Notes under the pieces: model-generated
Databases searched by the model: none
The model's input: only the letters and a program-made list of their open reading frames with translations
Told to the model about the DNA's origin: nothing
Translations under genes and position numbers: made by a program
Source of the DNA: Hymenoscyphus infarciens
Lineage: Eukaryota; Ascomycota; Leotiomycetes; Helotiales; Helotiaceae
Assembly (NCBI GenBank): GCA_001414345.1
Contig: LLCB01000074.1
Span: 62,001 to 126,000 of the forward strand
DNA: 64,000 nt
Direction: 5' to 3'
Shown: piece by piece, positions 36,061 through 47,389 of the stretch
Layout of the letters: every line of letters starts with the position of its first letter
Position numbering within the stretch: the stretch's first letter is position 1

Positions 36061-37035
36061 GAGGGTTAGTATATAAGGTAAGTATACTTTTTAGCTTATA
36101 AAATAAATAGCGTTAACTCTAATTAAGAAATTAGTATATAATTAAGAAAAGTAGCTAAAAGTACTTAAATAATCTTAAATTAAGATTATTTAAGCTTTTA
36201 AAGTAAGCTAATTACTTTAATATTAAGTAATCTAGAGTAATTAGTTTAAAAAAGGCCTAGTTTTAAGATATAATTTAGGAACTTATTATAGTAATAAAAG
36301 TCGATTTATATAGTCTTTTTATATTATATATATATATCTCTTACTCTAATATGTTTTAATTTAATATTTAATACCTTTTACGATTATTTATTAATTATAT
36401 AACTTTTACGATTTATAATTTACGATTTACGATTTACGATTTAGCCTCTAAAAAATCTACGTTTATTAATTTACAATTTACGATTTACGATTTAGCTCTA
36501 AAAGGCTATATACTTAGAAATCTAAGCTTTATAATTTACGATTTACGATTTACGATTTACGATTTACGATTTAGTTGTCGTTTCCGACTTTTGGTATATA
36601 CGTAGAGCGTCCTAGATATACTAAAAAGTCGGAATCGACTAAATCGTAAATCGCAAATCGTAAATCGTAAATCGTAAATTACAAAAGTTATATAAATTAA
36701 AAGATAATTGTAAAAGGTATTAAATATTAAATTAAAACATATTATAATAAGAGATATATATATATAATATAAAAAGACTATATAAATCGACTTTTATTAC
36801 TATAATAAGTTCCTAAATTATATCTTAAAACTAGGCCTTTTTTAAGCTAATTACTTTAGATTACTTAATATTAAAGTAATTAGCTTATTTTAAAAGCTTA
36901 AATAATCTTAATTTAAGATTATTTAAGTACTTTTAGCTACTTTTCTTAATTATATATTAATTTCCTAATTAGGGTTAGTACTATTTATTTTATAGGCTAA
37001 AAAGTATACTTACTCTATATACTAACTCTCTTATA

Positions 37036-37430
37036 TTACTTCTTCTTTTAAATACTATATACTACTCTTTATTATTCCTTCTTTTAAAAGTACTATTCTA
37101 TTATTATATATACTCTCTCTTCTTTCTTAAATTTAAGTACTAATAATAATAAGAGAAGGAAGAGGATAAGCTTTAGTAGTAGTCTTAGATATTTATTAAA
37201 GTATAATATCCTTAGTAGTAAAACCTCTTAAGATAAATTAAATTAGTTACTTCTTCTTTTAAATACTACTCTATATTATTCCTTCTTTTAAAAGTACTAT
37301 CTTACTACTATATATACTCTCTTTTCTTTCTTAAATTTAAGTACTAACGACAATAGGAGAAGGAAGAGAATAAGCTCTAGTAGTAACTCTAGACACCTAT
37401 TAAAGTACGATATTCTTAGTAGTAGTATTA
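37036..37430. repeat. two-unit (~210 bp) tandem duplication inside right arm
   Basis: TTACTTCTTCTTTTAAATAC recurs at 37036 and 37247. Each copy is followed by TTCCTTCTTTTAAAAGTACT, TTTCTTAAATTTAAGTACTA and GGAGAAGGAAGAG-type words in the same order. Confidence 0.75.
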
Positions 37431-37540
37431 TAGTATAATAATCTTAGAATTTTAAATATAATAGGAAGTATAAAAAGAGTAGTTTTAAGTACATAATAAG
37501 AGCTTAAATATACTATGTTAATTTATCGATTTAGAGCTGT

Positions 37541-39291
37541 ATAAGGTGTTTATAGAGGAGTTATATCTGAAGAGGACCTCTACTTAAGAGATATATGATA
37601 TTCTTAAAAGTGATTATAATATTAACATCTCTAATACTACTCTTAAGCTCTGAATTAATATAGAATAAAACCTTCGAAGGAACGCTAATAGCGTGCCTCT
37701 ACTAGTCTTACGTATATAAGTAATATATCTCTTTAAAGATATAGGATTATCTAATTTAAGTATAGTATATATATTAAATTAGGAGAGCTTTGTAATTAGG
37801 CCTTAGAGGCTCTAAAGAATATAATAGGATATAAGACTTTAGTATAAGAAGTTTCATACTTAGAAGAAGCGTGCTAAGCTAGAGGCTATACTTTAGTATA
37901 AGATCTACGAATATAGCTACTTTAGTACTATAAGAAGCTTCGGCCTTAGGTTCCTTTATACGTACTTAAATACTCGTAGTATTAATAGAGATAGAAACAA
38001 AAGATAAAGTAGAGATAAGATCTAAAAGGCGCTTTAGAAAGTTAATAAGAAAGAGTATATCTAAAGGTTACAAGAGATTAAAGATATACAAGGCAAGTAT
38101 ATTATACTAGAGCTTAATTTTATATAAAGTATTAACAGATATTATAAATTAAGATTCATTAGTATCAAGATATATACTAGTATTAATACCTACGCTTAAT
38201 TTATCTCTTAAAACTATTATAGTATCTCGAATAATATAGTAGTATCTATTCTATAATAATATAGCAATATTATAAGTAGTCTTAGAAAGATACTATACTA
38301 TATATAATCAGATTAAGGATTAGAATCTCTAATAGTAGTAGACGCTTACTATATACTTCGTTAATAACAAGCTATAAAAAGTAGTAAGAAGCTATACTAA
38401 TTTTTAGACCTATATTAGTTTAGTACTTTTATAACTAACTAACGTATTAAAGCTTAGTAGGAATAGCTTATAAAAGAGTCTCTAAATAAGTAGAAGATAT
38501 ACTTTTAGAGTATCTACAAAAAGAGGTTATTTTCTAAAAAGAGCTTTCTTAATATAATTATTATATTATATATATATATTCTAATTATTTAGAAAGAGGT
38601 TTAAACATTTATATATATATAGAATTACTATTATATTTATACTAATATTAATTAAGAGTATAGAGTACTAAGAGTACTATAGACTAACTTTTACTATCTT
38701 AAGAGTAAAGAGTATCTAGTAGACGATTATAATATTAAGGTGCTTACTAAGAAGCTTACTAAGCTTTAAAAATTATATAAAGATTAGGATATTAATATAT
38801 ATTTACTCTAAGTAATCTTAGAGTAGTATAAAATAAAATTATTAGTATATAAATATACGTTACTAATTAATAAGATAATACATACTAAAGAGAGGGAAAC
38901 TTATACTATAGCATACTTAGATTTAAGAGTAGAATTATTAGCGTATATCTAAGAGGGTAATTTAGTAGGATTGAGCCTTTTAGGTAAGCTAGAGAGAGTA
39001 TATAAGTAGGAGCTATGCTCTAAGATAGCTTAAGGATTGAAAAAAGCTAGAGAGGCTAATTAAGATAAATTTAATATATACTTTAGTAACGAAGATAGAA
39101 GCGATTAAGCAACAAACGTGGTACTAGATTATCTATATAATAGCGACTTCTTAGACGAGGAATTAGAGAAGTCGGATAACGATAGTTTAGTAGAATTAGA
39201 TAAGGATTTAAGAGAGTATATAACTAATAGGCATACCTCGCTAGTCGAAGATAATTTAGAAGGAGATTTGAGGATAGATATTAGTAGATAA
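37541..39291 (+). pseudogene. Clr5-like + integrase-core transposase relic, right arm
   Basis: Reading TAA/TAG as RIP-altered Gln codons gives an N-terminal segment resembling a fungal Clr5 domain: a Leu-Tyr helix, then EIYDILKSDYNINISNTTLK ending in NLRRN. After one frame change, an integrase-like core follows: GKYIILELNFIQSIN, then ISIKIYTSINTYAQFIS, SILQQYYNI, and a SDQG that matches the SDRG around the second catalytic Asp. Families with this architecture are cut-and-paste DNA transposases with an RNase-H fold. The first catalytic Asp is Asn here. Frame changes and many stops show it is dead. Boundaries are approximate. Confidence 0.6.
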
Positions 39292-39990
39292 ACTTATATT
39301 TAATTAATCTACTCTAAGAGCTACTAATTTATTCTTAGGATTAGGCCTCCTTCTTTATAGAGCTCTTCTATTAACAGACGGTATTAAACGTCGTCGTCGT
39401 AGTAGAGCGCTCTAATAACTCTAATCCTAGGTCGTCTATTAAAAGATACTCTCTTGAATCTATTTAAAGAGTAAGGTTCTAAATCTATCCTCTCTTTCTA
39501 TATTAGTAACTTTGTACTTAATATATATCTCTAGCTGTAGTAGTATATCTAGGATTATAATATCGTAATCTACTAACTAACTATAGACTCTATAATAGTC
39601 TATAATCGTAATTACTTACTAGCTAGGGTAAATAGAACGTTGATAGAGAGTAATATAACGAAGAAAGTATATATTACTCTCTATAAAAGGCGTAGAGAGT
39701 TAGCTAGCGGCGTCGCTTTCGCTATCTATAATTAATAAGTAAATAGATATACTAAACTAGGAATAAACCTACATTAAATATAAGCCGAGCTCTAAGTCTA
39801 AAATTCATGTATTTTAAGTATAAAAAAAGGCTTAACGTAACTCTAGAGAGGAATAGACATGTTTATCGACTTTTAATTAAATTTAAAAGTAATTTATATA
39901 AGGTTTTAGATATAGTTATAGATATATAATTCTCTAAGTACCTAGAGGGGGATTTTAGTAGAGTAAACCTACTAACTATAACCGTTAGTA

Positions 39991-40248
39991 CTAAGCCTAA
40001 TTTATAAATTGCTTACTATTACTAATAAAAGTTAGTAATCTTAGACTCTTAAATCTTTAAAAAATTATAATATTATAAGTTCTATGTTTATTAAGTTCTA
40101 GTTAGCTTTATAGATATAAATAATACTATTCTATATCTAAATTAAAAGTAAAAGAATTAATTTAGAATATTATGTTTTTAGGCTATTTTAAGTATATAGA
40201 TTACTAACTTTTATTAGTAGTAGTAAATAATTTACGAATTAGGCTTAG
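39991..40248. mobile_element. nested 258-bp MITE, right arm
   Basis: Inverted ends CTAAGCCTAATTTATAAATT and TTTACGAATTAGGCTTAG, same length as the mirror copy at 32852-33109. It lies just upstream of the second degraded frame and has no coding capacity. Confidence 0.75.
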
Positions 40249-40249
40249 C

Positions 40250-42273
40250 GTTGATCGCTTACCTTTAGAACCTTCTCAGTCTCTTAGAGAGGTTTTCGAG
40301 CTAGCCTCTAAGTAGTCGCTTAGAGTAGAATATCCTTTAATTCGGCCTCACTTACGTCTACTCTCGTAAATGCTCATAGAATAGTAAATAAAGTTCTAGT
40401 CTTCGTAGAGAATAATATACTACACAGCTAGTAATTATTTAATATACGCTAGAATAGTATATTAAGGCCTTACAAATAGTACTAAAAGTGAGAAGTAAGA
40501 TATAAGAGGTTATATAGTTTAAGTAAGACAGTCCTCTAATTTTCCTACTTTTATTCTATTACTTTTACTTATACTTTTAGAAGCTCTATATCTGCTACCT
40601 TATAATACTAAAAACACGTTAAGATGCTTTAATATTAGTCTTCTAAATACTTAGAAGTCTAGGCTCCTTATTCTAAGAGTTTAAAGCTTAAAGTATACTC
40701 TTATTACTTTCTAGTAAACTTAGTAAGTACTCTAGAAAATTACGTATCTATACTTTCTTAGAGGCTAGGTAAACTACCTTTTAATAATAAGATTAAGAAC
40801 CGTTTGTAAAAAGTAAAGGACTATTCTATAAAAGCTATAATATAAAGCTCTAATAGCTAAGAGAAGAAATAATAGTTAATTATAGAGTCTAGAAGGAAGT
40901 AAGAGGCTACTATAGAACGTTCTACTACTAACTACTCTGCTCTTATTATTAAGTAAAAGGAGAATAAATTAGCCACGGCTAGAGAGTAAGCTATCTAGGA
41001 GGAAAAGGCTAAGGCTAGATAAACCTTCTTTATAAAAGCTTCTAGTAAGACTAAAATAATTAGAGTAAAAGCATGTAAAAAGGGATTTATCTCTAATAAG
41101 AAAAAGACTAAAAGTAAGTAATACTCTTAAATTTAGTATATACTACTAATTAGTATAGGCTTCTCAGCTTCTTCTCTAATCTATAGAGCGCTAAAGCCTA
41201 TCTTTATCGCTAAAATCTATATTTAAGTAGCTCTATATATCCATATATATACAACAAGTACTAAGGACTTCTCTACTACTAAGAGTATCTCTACGATTAC
41301 ATATACTTCTATAGTATAATATAGCAAGACAGTTAAAGTATAAATTAATAATAACTTTCTATTTTAGATACTTTACTTATCTACTAGTAACTCTAAGGAT
41401 CTATTTAACTTTAAATTAGTACTTTAGAATATATAAGCTAAAAGATTCACTATTAAGCTCTTAAAAGATATCTATTATATAATCCTTACTCTTAGTAGGT
41501 AGGATCCTGTTAATATATTACTCCTTACTAATAAGGTAGAAGACGTCTTTCTAGCTATAAACGTTACTATTAGGAAGAGGAAAGCTAAGTAATTAAGTAC
41601 TATAGATTATAAGAAGGTAGATAATATATAAGCTCTTATATAATACTTTAATTTACTAAAAGGTCTTACTAATAAAAAGTACTACAAAGTATATATAGTA
41701 TTTAATAGCTATATTAATAACAAGCTCTAATCTTTTAAAAAGAGGTAATCTATTATACTCTTATAGAATACCTAAGAGCTACTAATTCTACTTTAACTCT
41801 TAGCGCCTATTAAGGTACTTAACGACGAGCCTATTATACTCGAAGATAACGCTTAGGATAGAGAGGGAGATACTAGGCCTACACTATCGCTAGAAGATAG
41901 TACTAGTACTGGAGTAAGCGTAATATTAGTAGACGATTTAGAATTGGACGATCTTCTAAAGATATTCGTAATTGTTGTCGTATACTTAGAAGACTGCTCC
42001 GTAATTATCGCCGCTTACTTAGGAGACCGCTCTATAATTGTTACCGCTTATTCAGAAGAGGAAGACGATGGGGATAATGATTCCGGAGATGGTTCTAGGA
42101 GTAATATAGGAAGTAAGGATACAGATATAGATATAGAGGAGGATGTCGATAGCGAAGGAGTATTAACCCCGGGCTTATACTCGCTGTCGCCTCTTATAAG
42201 AGATAAGGAGAAGAAGAGCTTAATAGCACCTACTAAGTTAAATACGCTAGAGAGGGTAGATAAGGTGGTGTAA
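40250..42273 (+). pseudogene. second transposon ORF, right arm, RIP-degraded; intact 109-codon acidic tail
   Basis: Restoring Gln at TAA/TAG positions gives a long frame with a Lys/Gln/Glu-rich coiled-coil-like segment (KENKLATARE followed by EEKAKAR near 40945-41020) and a basic patch (SNKKKTKSK near 41095). It ends in an acidic Asp/Glu/Ser-rich tail that is still open from 41944 to 42273. I do not recognise a family. It may be a DNA-binding accessory protein of the transposon. The start is uncertain. Confidence 0.5.
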
Positions 42274-43485
42274 TAATAGGTAGATATAGATAAGTAAATT
42301 GTAAAGGATCTTAATACTTAATTATATATAGATATTAATACTACTATTACTAAAGGTAGGCTCGAATTAATTAATAAGAAAGAGTAATTAAAACTTAATT
42401 AAGAGCTCGATAAGAGGGTCTCTAATTCGCTCTTACCTACTCTCTTTATACCTATAAATATACTAGTAAGTAAAATAATATCTACTACTATAATTGCTTT
42501 TATAAATGGCTTTAATTTAAAAAGAAAGAGAGAAGATACTCTCTCTTAAATAACTCTTACTAATTAACCCTCTTATACTACTAAAAAGGTTAGGATTATA
42601 TATAGTAAGTATAATAAGAAGAGGGATAAGAAGTAAGGGTATATAGTAGTAGATACTTTAGATATAGATACTAGGAGAATTGTCTACGATACCTTAATTT
42701 TATTACTACTTTTTAGTTACTTTTTACTACCTTTACTCTTTTTATTAAAGTACTTAAATAATTATAATTTAAGATTATTTAAGTACTTTAAACACTACTT
42801 TACTAATCGTATACTAATTACCTAATTAGGCTTAGCGTCTCTTACTCTTAGGTTGAATTATATCTGTACTTATAGTATTAAAAGTCTTAATTATCTCTTT
42901 TCCTCTTTTGTTTATTAGATACTTATATAATATTATCGTTTATACTAAATATATATATTACTTTTAATAATTTATAATATTTTAAATGATAGATTTAAAG
43001 TTATATTATACTTATATTTAATATAGTACTAGGTAGTATATATTAATAGAGAGTAAGTAGTAAGTAATTATAATATATATATATTTAATAGACATATATA
43101 TACTATATTACCTTCTACTTTCTACCCCCGCTTATACTTGAATTTTACGATTTAAGCTTTATAATTTAAGTATTACAAATTACGAATACTCTTACTTTAA
43201 GCTTTGAGATTACTAATTTAAGTATTTTGATTTATATCTAAATAGCTTCTAAAAAATCTACGTTTATTAATTTACAATTTGCGATTTACGATTTAGCTCT
43301 AAAGGGCTATATACTTAAAAATCTAAGCTTTACGATTTACGATTTACGATTTGCGATTTACTATTTACGATTTAGTCAATCCGACTTTTTGGTGCATTCA
43401 GGATGCCGTAGTACGGGACGCTCTACAACGGAAGAACCTATTGAAAAAGAGATGTGTTCGATACGAAGGTAACCTCCGGTAGGAG

Positions 43486-43503
43486 ATTAAAAGCTTAATA
43501 AGA
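43486..43503. repeat. 18-bp direct repeat flanking the palindrome, right copy
   Basis: Exact copy of ATTAAAAGCTTAATAAGA found at 29670-29687. Confidence 0.6.
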
Positions 43504-44346
43504 ACTAATAACTAGAAGAAGACTTTTACTTGGAGTTTCAACGTTCAATTTCATAACCGGTAGAATAATATTTAATAGGAGTTCTCGCTTCGTTAAGAAA
43601 ATAGGGTTCCTAATAAAGCGTTCTAACATTCTAGTGACCCTGATAATTTTATTACTTATTTACTAATTACTTAACCATTACTATAGTCAGTGTTAGTACT
43701 CGTTGCCTGATCGCGAAAACTCCACCAGATTTTGCATTTACTTCCTAATATTATTTAGTAGCCCAAGTTTAGAATAATAGATTCAACTTAAGAGCGTTAC
43801 CTAAGTTATGTGTTTATTTAGTCGAGAAAATAACTCGGAAAACTGAATAGAAACATAGGAATTACAAGTGGATAATTATAGATAGTAAAGATCGATTTTG
43901 CTATTTCTTGCAGATCTCACTGAAAACTTAAAATGTGGGAATTCAGCTGATCTCGAGTAAGCAAGATATATGAGAATCGCTAAAACACCTGTTTAGACTT
44001 TTCACTACTTGCTAATTTCACTAAATGCAAATACCATCCGATCTATTTATATGCTCAGATGTTTGAGGAAATTGAAAAAGTGAAATATATAATAAAACTA
44101 CTTTGAACTCCATATAAACTTCGCCTCTTAATTGAAAGTCGAATTCGTTTCATCTACTTCCCTGAAATTGAACAATCGCGATGTTCAACAAAACTTTTAT
44201 TACCGTTTTCGCCTTGCCTTGTGTTCAGCCCCTCACTAGTGGATTCGAACTTTCATTTCGGTTACTTATATTCATAGTATAGCTACGAGAGCTGACAGAA
44301 AGGCCTAGGGAGATTCTCGTTATAAAGGAGCAGCTGCGGAACGTTA

Positions 44347-44790
44347 GGGCCTGTTTGGCTCGCATAAAGTATTTAAATATATGTATGGATATCTGACGAG
44401 ATGCCCTGAATAGTGACCTCGTATAAGTTGGTATATATCATTAATTATTTCTTATTATACTAAGTAATCGTTTAGCTCGTGGTGTAAATGTTAGTATATA
44501 TATTAGTGTATAAGATATAAGGCTATAGCGGTAGTGGTATACTACCTAGTACTAGGTAGTAGAGTAGATAAAAGATATATATACACCTCTAGAGGTCTAA
44601 ATCTTTTTTTAATAGTATATATCCTATTTATATATACACTAAGATATATAAGGTTAAACGAGGGATTTGTATTACTTTTAAATATATATGCTAAACACTA
44701 GTGTATATATAGAATTAGTACATATATATATATTTTACCTCTTGTTTTTTGGTGGTGTATATCCTAGATATATACGAGCCAAACAGGCTC
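44347..44790. mobile_element. 444-bp PIF/Harbinger (Tourist-like) MITE with TTA duplication
   Basis: Left end GGGCCTGTTTGGCTCG; right end CGAGCCAAACAGGCTC, matching at 15 of 16 positions when inverted. The flanking trinucleotide TTA is duplicated (44344-44346 and 44791-44793). The GGSCCTGTTTGG terminus plus a TTA/TAA target is the hallmark of Tourist-type PIF/Harbinger MITEs. The interior is AT-rich and non-coding. Confidence 0.85.
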
Positions 44791-45983
44791 TTACGAAATA
44801 TAACAGAAAGCCGCGTAGCGTCATCGGATTTCTATATTAATAGGAGATTTAACGTCCGTAGAGAAGTAATCGAATGTTTTATAGGTCATCGTATTTTAAC
44901 GTCCGATAGAAGACACAGAGTTTGACAAGACTCCTTATAATATTCTCCTTGGGATTCGGAAGAAATCCTTCATTACATAGAGCAACGTTCAGTTGAAAAA
45001 GGACTGAAAAGCCGGAGTTCTTTGAGGTGATTACCGTCTAGTTAAATAGAGTATAATACTCAATTCCAGTGGGTTACTAAAGTAAGTAATAAAAATACGA
45101 AAAAGTCAACTCTCATGTTCTTATTTCCTCGAAGAAAGAACTCGGACAACTGAAATGAAACCAAGGAGCTATTATCCATCTCTGTTCGGCAATCTCTCGC
45201 TCTGTGGGCTTTGTAATTCTTCGTCGATGAAAATGAAATGCTACAAGGCACTCGTTCGTTGATTGCGCCGAAGTCGGTCAGTTTTTCAAATATAGGCAGT
45301 ATAGTTAAAAAGATTCGTGAACAATCTATAGCTTGCGCCATGGATTACTTATGTTATATTGAAGCTTGAAAATAATAAAGCATTAGTCTCAGAACTCGGA
45401 ATAACATAAGAGAACTACGGAGGCATAGCGTATAGAGATTATAACTTCACTTCTCTGTTAGAACTTTCAACTTCAATTTATAGCTATAAAACATATCTAT
45501 TTTCATTAGTTTAAATACAGAGTTCAAGGTTCTATAGAGAGGTATACTTCTCTTTTTTTGTTTTTTAAATAAGTTTTTATTATATTATTATTATTATTAT
45601 ATAGTTATTAAGGTTCAGAAGAACCAGTGGAGTTATAAGCTTTATAAGCTATATTTATCTAAGTATATCGATATAAGAAATGATTTCTTACGTAGACGGG
45701 TTTTAGATAAAAAGACTCTAGTTATAGAAAGAGTCTTAAAAAAAAATAGAGTCTTAGAGCTAATAAGATTTAGATATTTAGTAGTAAAGCTAGATATATT
45801 AGATATTAATTAAGCAAATACTAGATATATAGTATAAAGCAAGTGTATTATTAAAGAGAAAGCTATTTCTAGAAGATTTCTACTTACGTCTATATCTTTT
45901 ACCTCTATAGAAGTTACTATCAGAAGTAGTGTTATTTGTTTTTTATTATTTATATTATTAGGTCTAGTTTTCCTAGGAATATA

Positions 45984-46559
45984 CTAAACTCTAATAATAA
46001 CTAAATCGTAAATCACAAATCGTGAAACGTAAAAAGAGGTTAAAATATACTTAGTCTTCTAATCTACTACTTTAGTTAATCTAATATTACTACGTACTTC
46101 TACTACTATATACTCTCTTATTAATCTCTTATTTCTTCTTTCTCTTTTATATTCTTCTCGAAGTTATTTAGAAGAGAAGCGAAGAGGAGAAGAAAAGAGA
46201 GATATAGATAGTAGAGAAATTATATCTACTTCTCGCTTAATTTCTAGCTCTTCTCTAAAGAGGCTAGTAACACGTATTATACTATTCTTTTAGTTATTTA
46301 CTACTCTCTGGATATTATCTAATCTTCTTCTTCTTCTTTTAAAGAATACGAAGGTTATAATAGCGCGAAGTAGTTATAAGATTAGATAAACGATATTAAG
46401 AATATATTAACTATAATAAATACGAAAGCTAGAATAGAAGTAAGAGCGAGAAAGAGAGACAGAGATAATATAGAACTATTACTCTACTTACTATTTAAGA
46501 AAGTAACATTTTGCGATTTACGTGTTTTAACTTACGATTTAGTCGTTTTTAGAGGCTAG
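45984..46559. mobile_element. 576-bp non-autonomous element with ACTAAATCGTAAATC TIR core
   Basis: The left end CTAAACTCTAATAATAACTA continues AAATCGTAAATC. The reversed right end reads CTAGCCTCTAAAAACGACTA and continues AAATCGTAAG. Both are flanked by TA. The ACTAAATCGTAAATC core is shared with the TIRs of the 6.8-kb element. Confidence 0.6.
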
Positions 46560-46894
46560 TACTAATATTATAGTATTTGAAAAAGTCGTGTTTTATTTAT
46601 TACTAGACTCTATTATTATTATCTAAGACTCGCGTAAATCGCGAACTATTATATTCTTACTCTCGTCTCTCTTAATATAAAGAGCGTAAGTTAGATCTCG
46701 CTTATTCCTTTCTCTCTCTCTCTCTCTCTCTCTTATATATATATAAAGTAGTAACTCTAGAAGAGAAATACGTGAAAGAGAAAGCGAGAGAGCGAGTAAA
46801 ATTTTTAGAGAAACATTTTTCCTAGCGTAAGTAAGAGGAGTTTATCTCTAACCACCTTCTTTTCACGTCTTCTCTCTCTCTCTCTCTCTTAATA

Positions 46895-47389
46895 TAGTCA
46901 GTTGTGAATTAAGCTTGAATTTTAACGTTTTTTTATAATCTAAGCGTTTTTGAAAAAAGCTCTCTCTCTACTATCTTATTTTGCTCTTTACTTAATAATA
47001 ATATATATTCGTATACTCTAGATAATAGGAAACGAGAGCTCTATATGTCTTCTATTACTCTATAAACTTTTTATATATAAATAGAGTTTATATTTATATT
47101 CTACTTTTTAGAAGGCCTTATTAAGGTAGTAATAAGAGCTTATAAGAGTAGTGAGAAATTTTTAAAAAAAGGGGTTTTTTTTAGTTTACTTTTATTATAC
47201 TTACTTTAAATTAATAAGTAATATAAAAGAGAGATAATTAGATATAGCGCTTCTTTCTAGCTAGGCCTTGTCTCTTTTAGAGTACTTTTATTTTCTATCT
47301 TCTAAAGAAAAGAGAGAGAAAGCTTTGAAAAAAAAAAGCTTAGATTATAAAAAAAGTGGACAAATTCAAGCTTAACTCGTAATTCACTA
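46895..47389. mobile_element. 495-bp MITE, TAGTgAaTT...GTTAAGCTT family (copy A)
   Basis: The left end TAGTCAGTTGTGAATTAAGC and the reversed right end TAGTGAATTACGAGTTAAGC continue as TTGAATT and then TTTTTTATAATCTAAGC on both sides, giving TIRs of about 65 bp. TA flanks both ends. A related copy lies at 59541-60051. Confidence 0.75.

Larger units (their letters stand above)
29711..36603 (-). mobile_element. left-arm DNA transposon copy with TTTACGA-rich TIRs
   Basis: The outer end begins CTACGGCATCCTG then CCAAAAGTTGGAATCGACTA and AAATCGTAAATCG-type heptads. The inner end mirrors it (CGATTTAG...CCGACTTTTGG at about 36565-36593). Degraded frames are on the minus strand: transposase 33813-35560 and the second frame 30862-32845. 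It is more heavily mutated than the right arm. Confidence 0.8.
29711..43411. repeat. 13.7-kb imperfect palindrome: two inverted RIP-mutated transposon copies
   Basis: The left arm (29711-36603) reads as the reverse complement of the right arm (36606-43411). Examples are TTACTATAATAAGTTCCTAA near 36807 against its complement near 36285, the outer CTACGGCATCCTG at 29711 against CAGGATGCCGTAG at 43399, and the reading-frame relics listed separately. Differences between arms are mostly transitions. Composition is extremely TpA-rich and CpA/TpG-poor, as expected after repeat-induced point mutation. Confidence 0.9.
36606..43411 (+). mobile_element. right-arm DNA transposon copy with TTTACGA-rich TIRs
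   Basis: The inner end is GCGTCCTAGATATACT then AAAAGTCGGAATCGACTAAA. The outer end is CGATTTAGTCAATCCGACTT then TTTGGTGCATTCAGGATGCC. Frames run on the plus strand: transposase 37541-39291 and the second frame 40250-42273. The inner end lacks about 130 bp of subterminal sequence found at the other three ends. Confidence 0.8.

Noticed and set aside
29711..36600. CRISPR-like array from repeated TTTACGA units
   Set aside because: Heptamers are contiguous, with no unique spacers and no cas genes, in a fungal genome. They are subterminal transposon repeats.
45060..45341. 93-codon minus-strand frame in the AT-rich block
   Set aside because: The sequence is repeated in decayed form near 43780-43870 and is part of a dispersed non-coding repeat.
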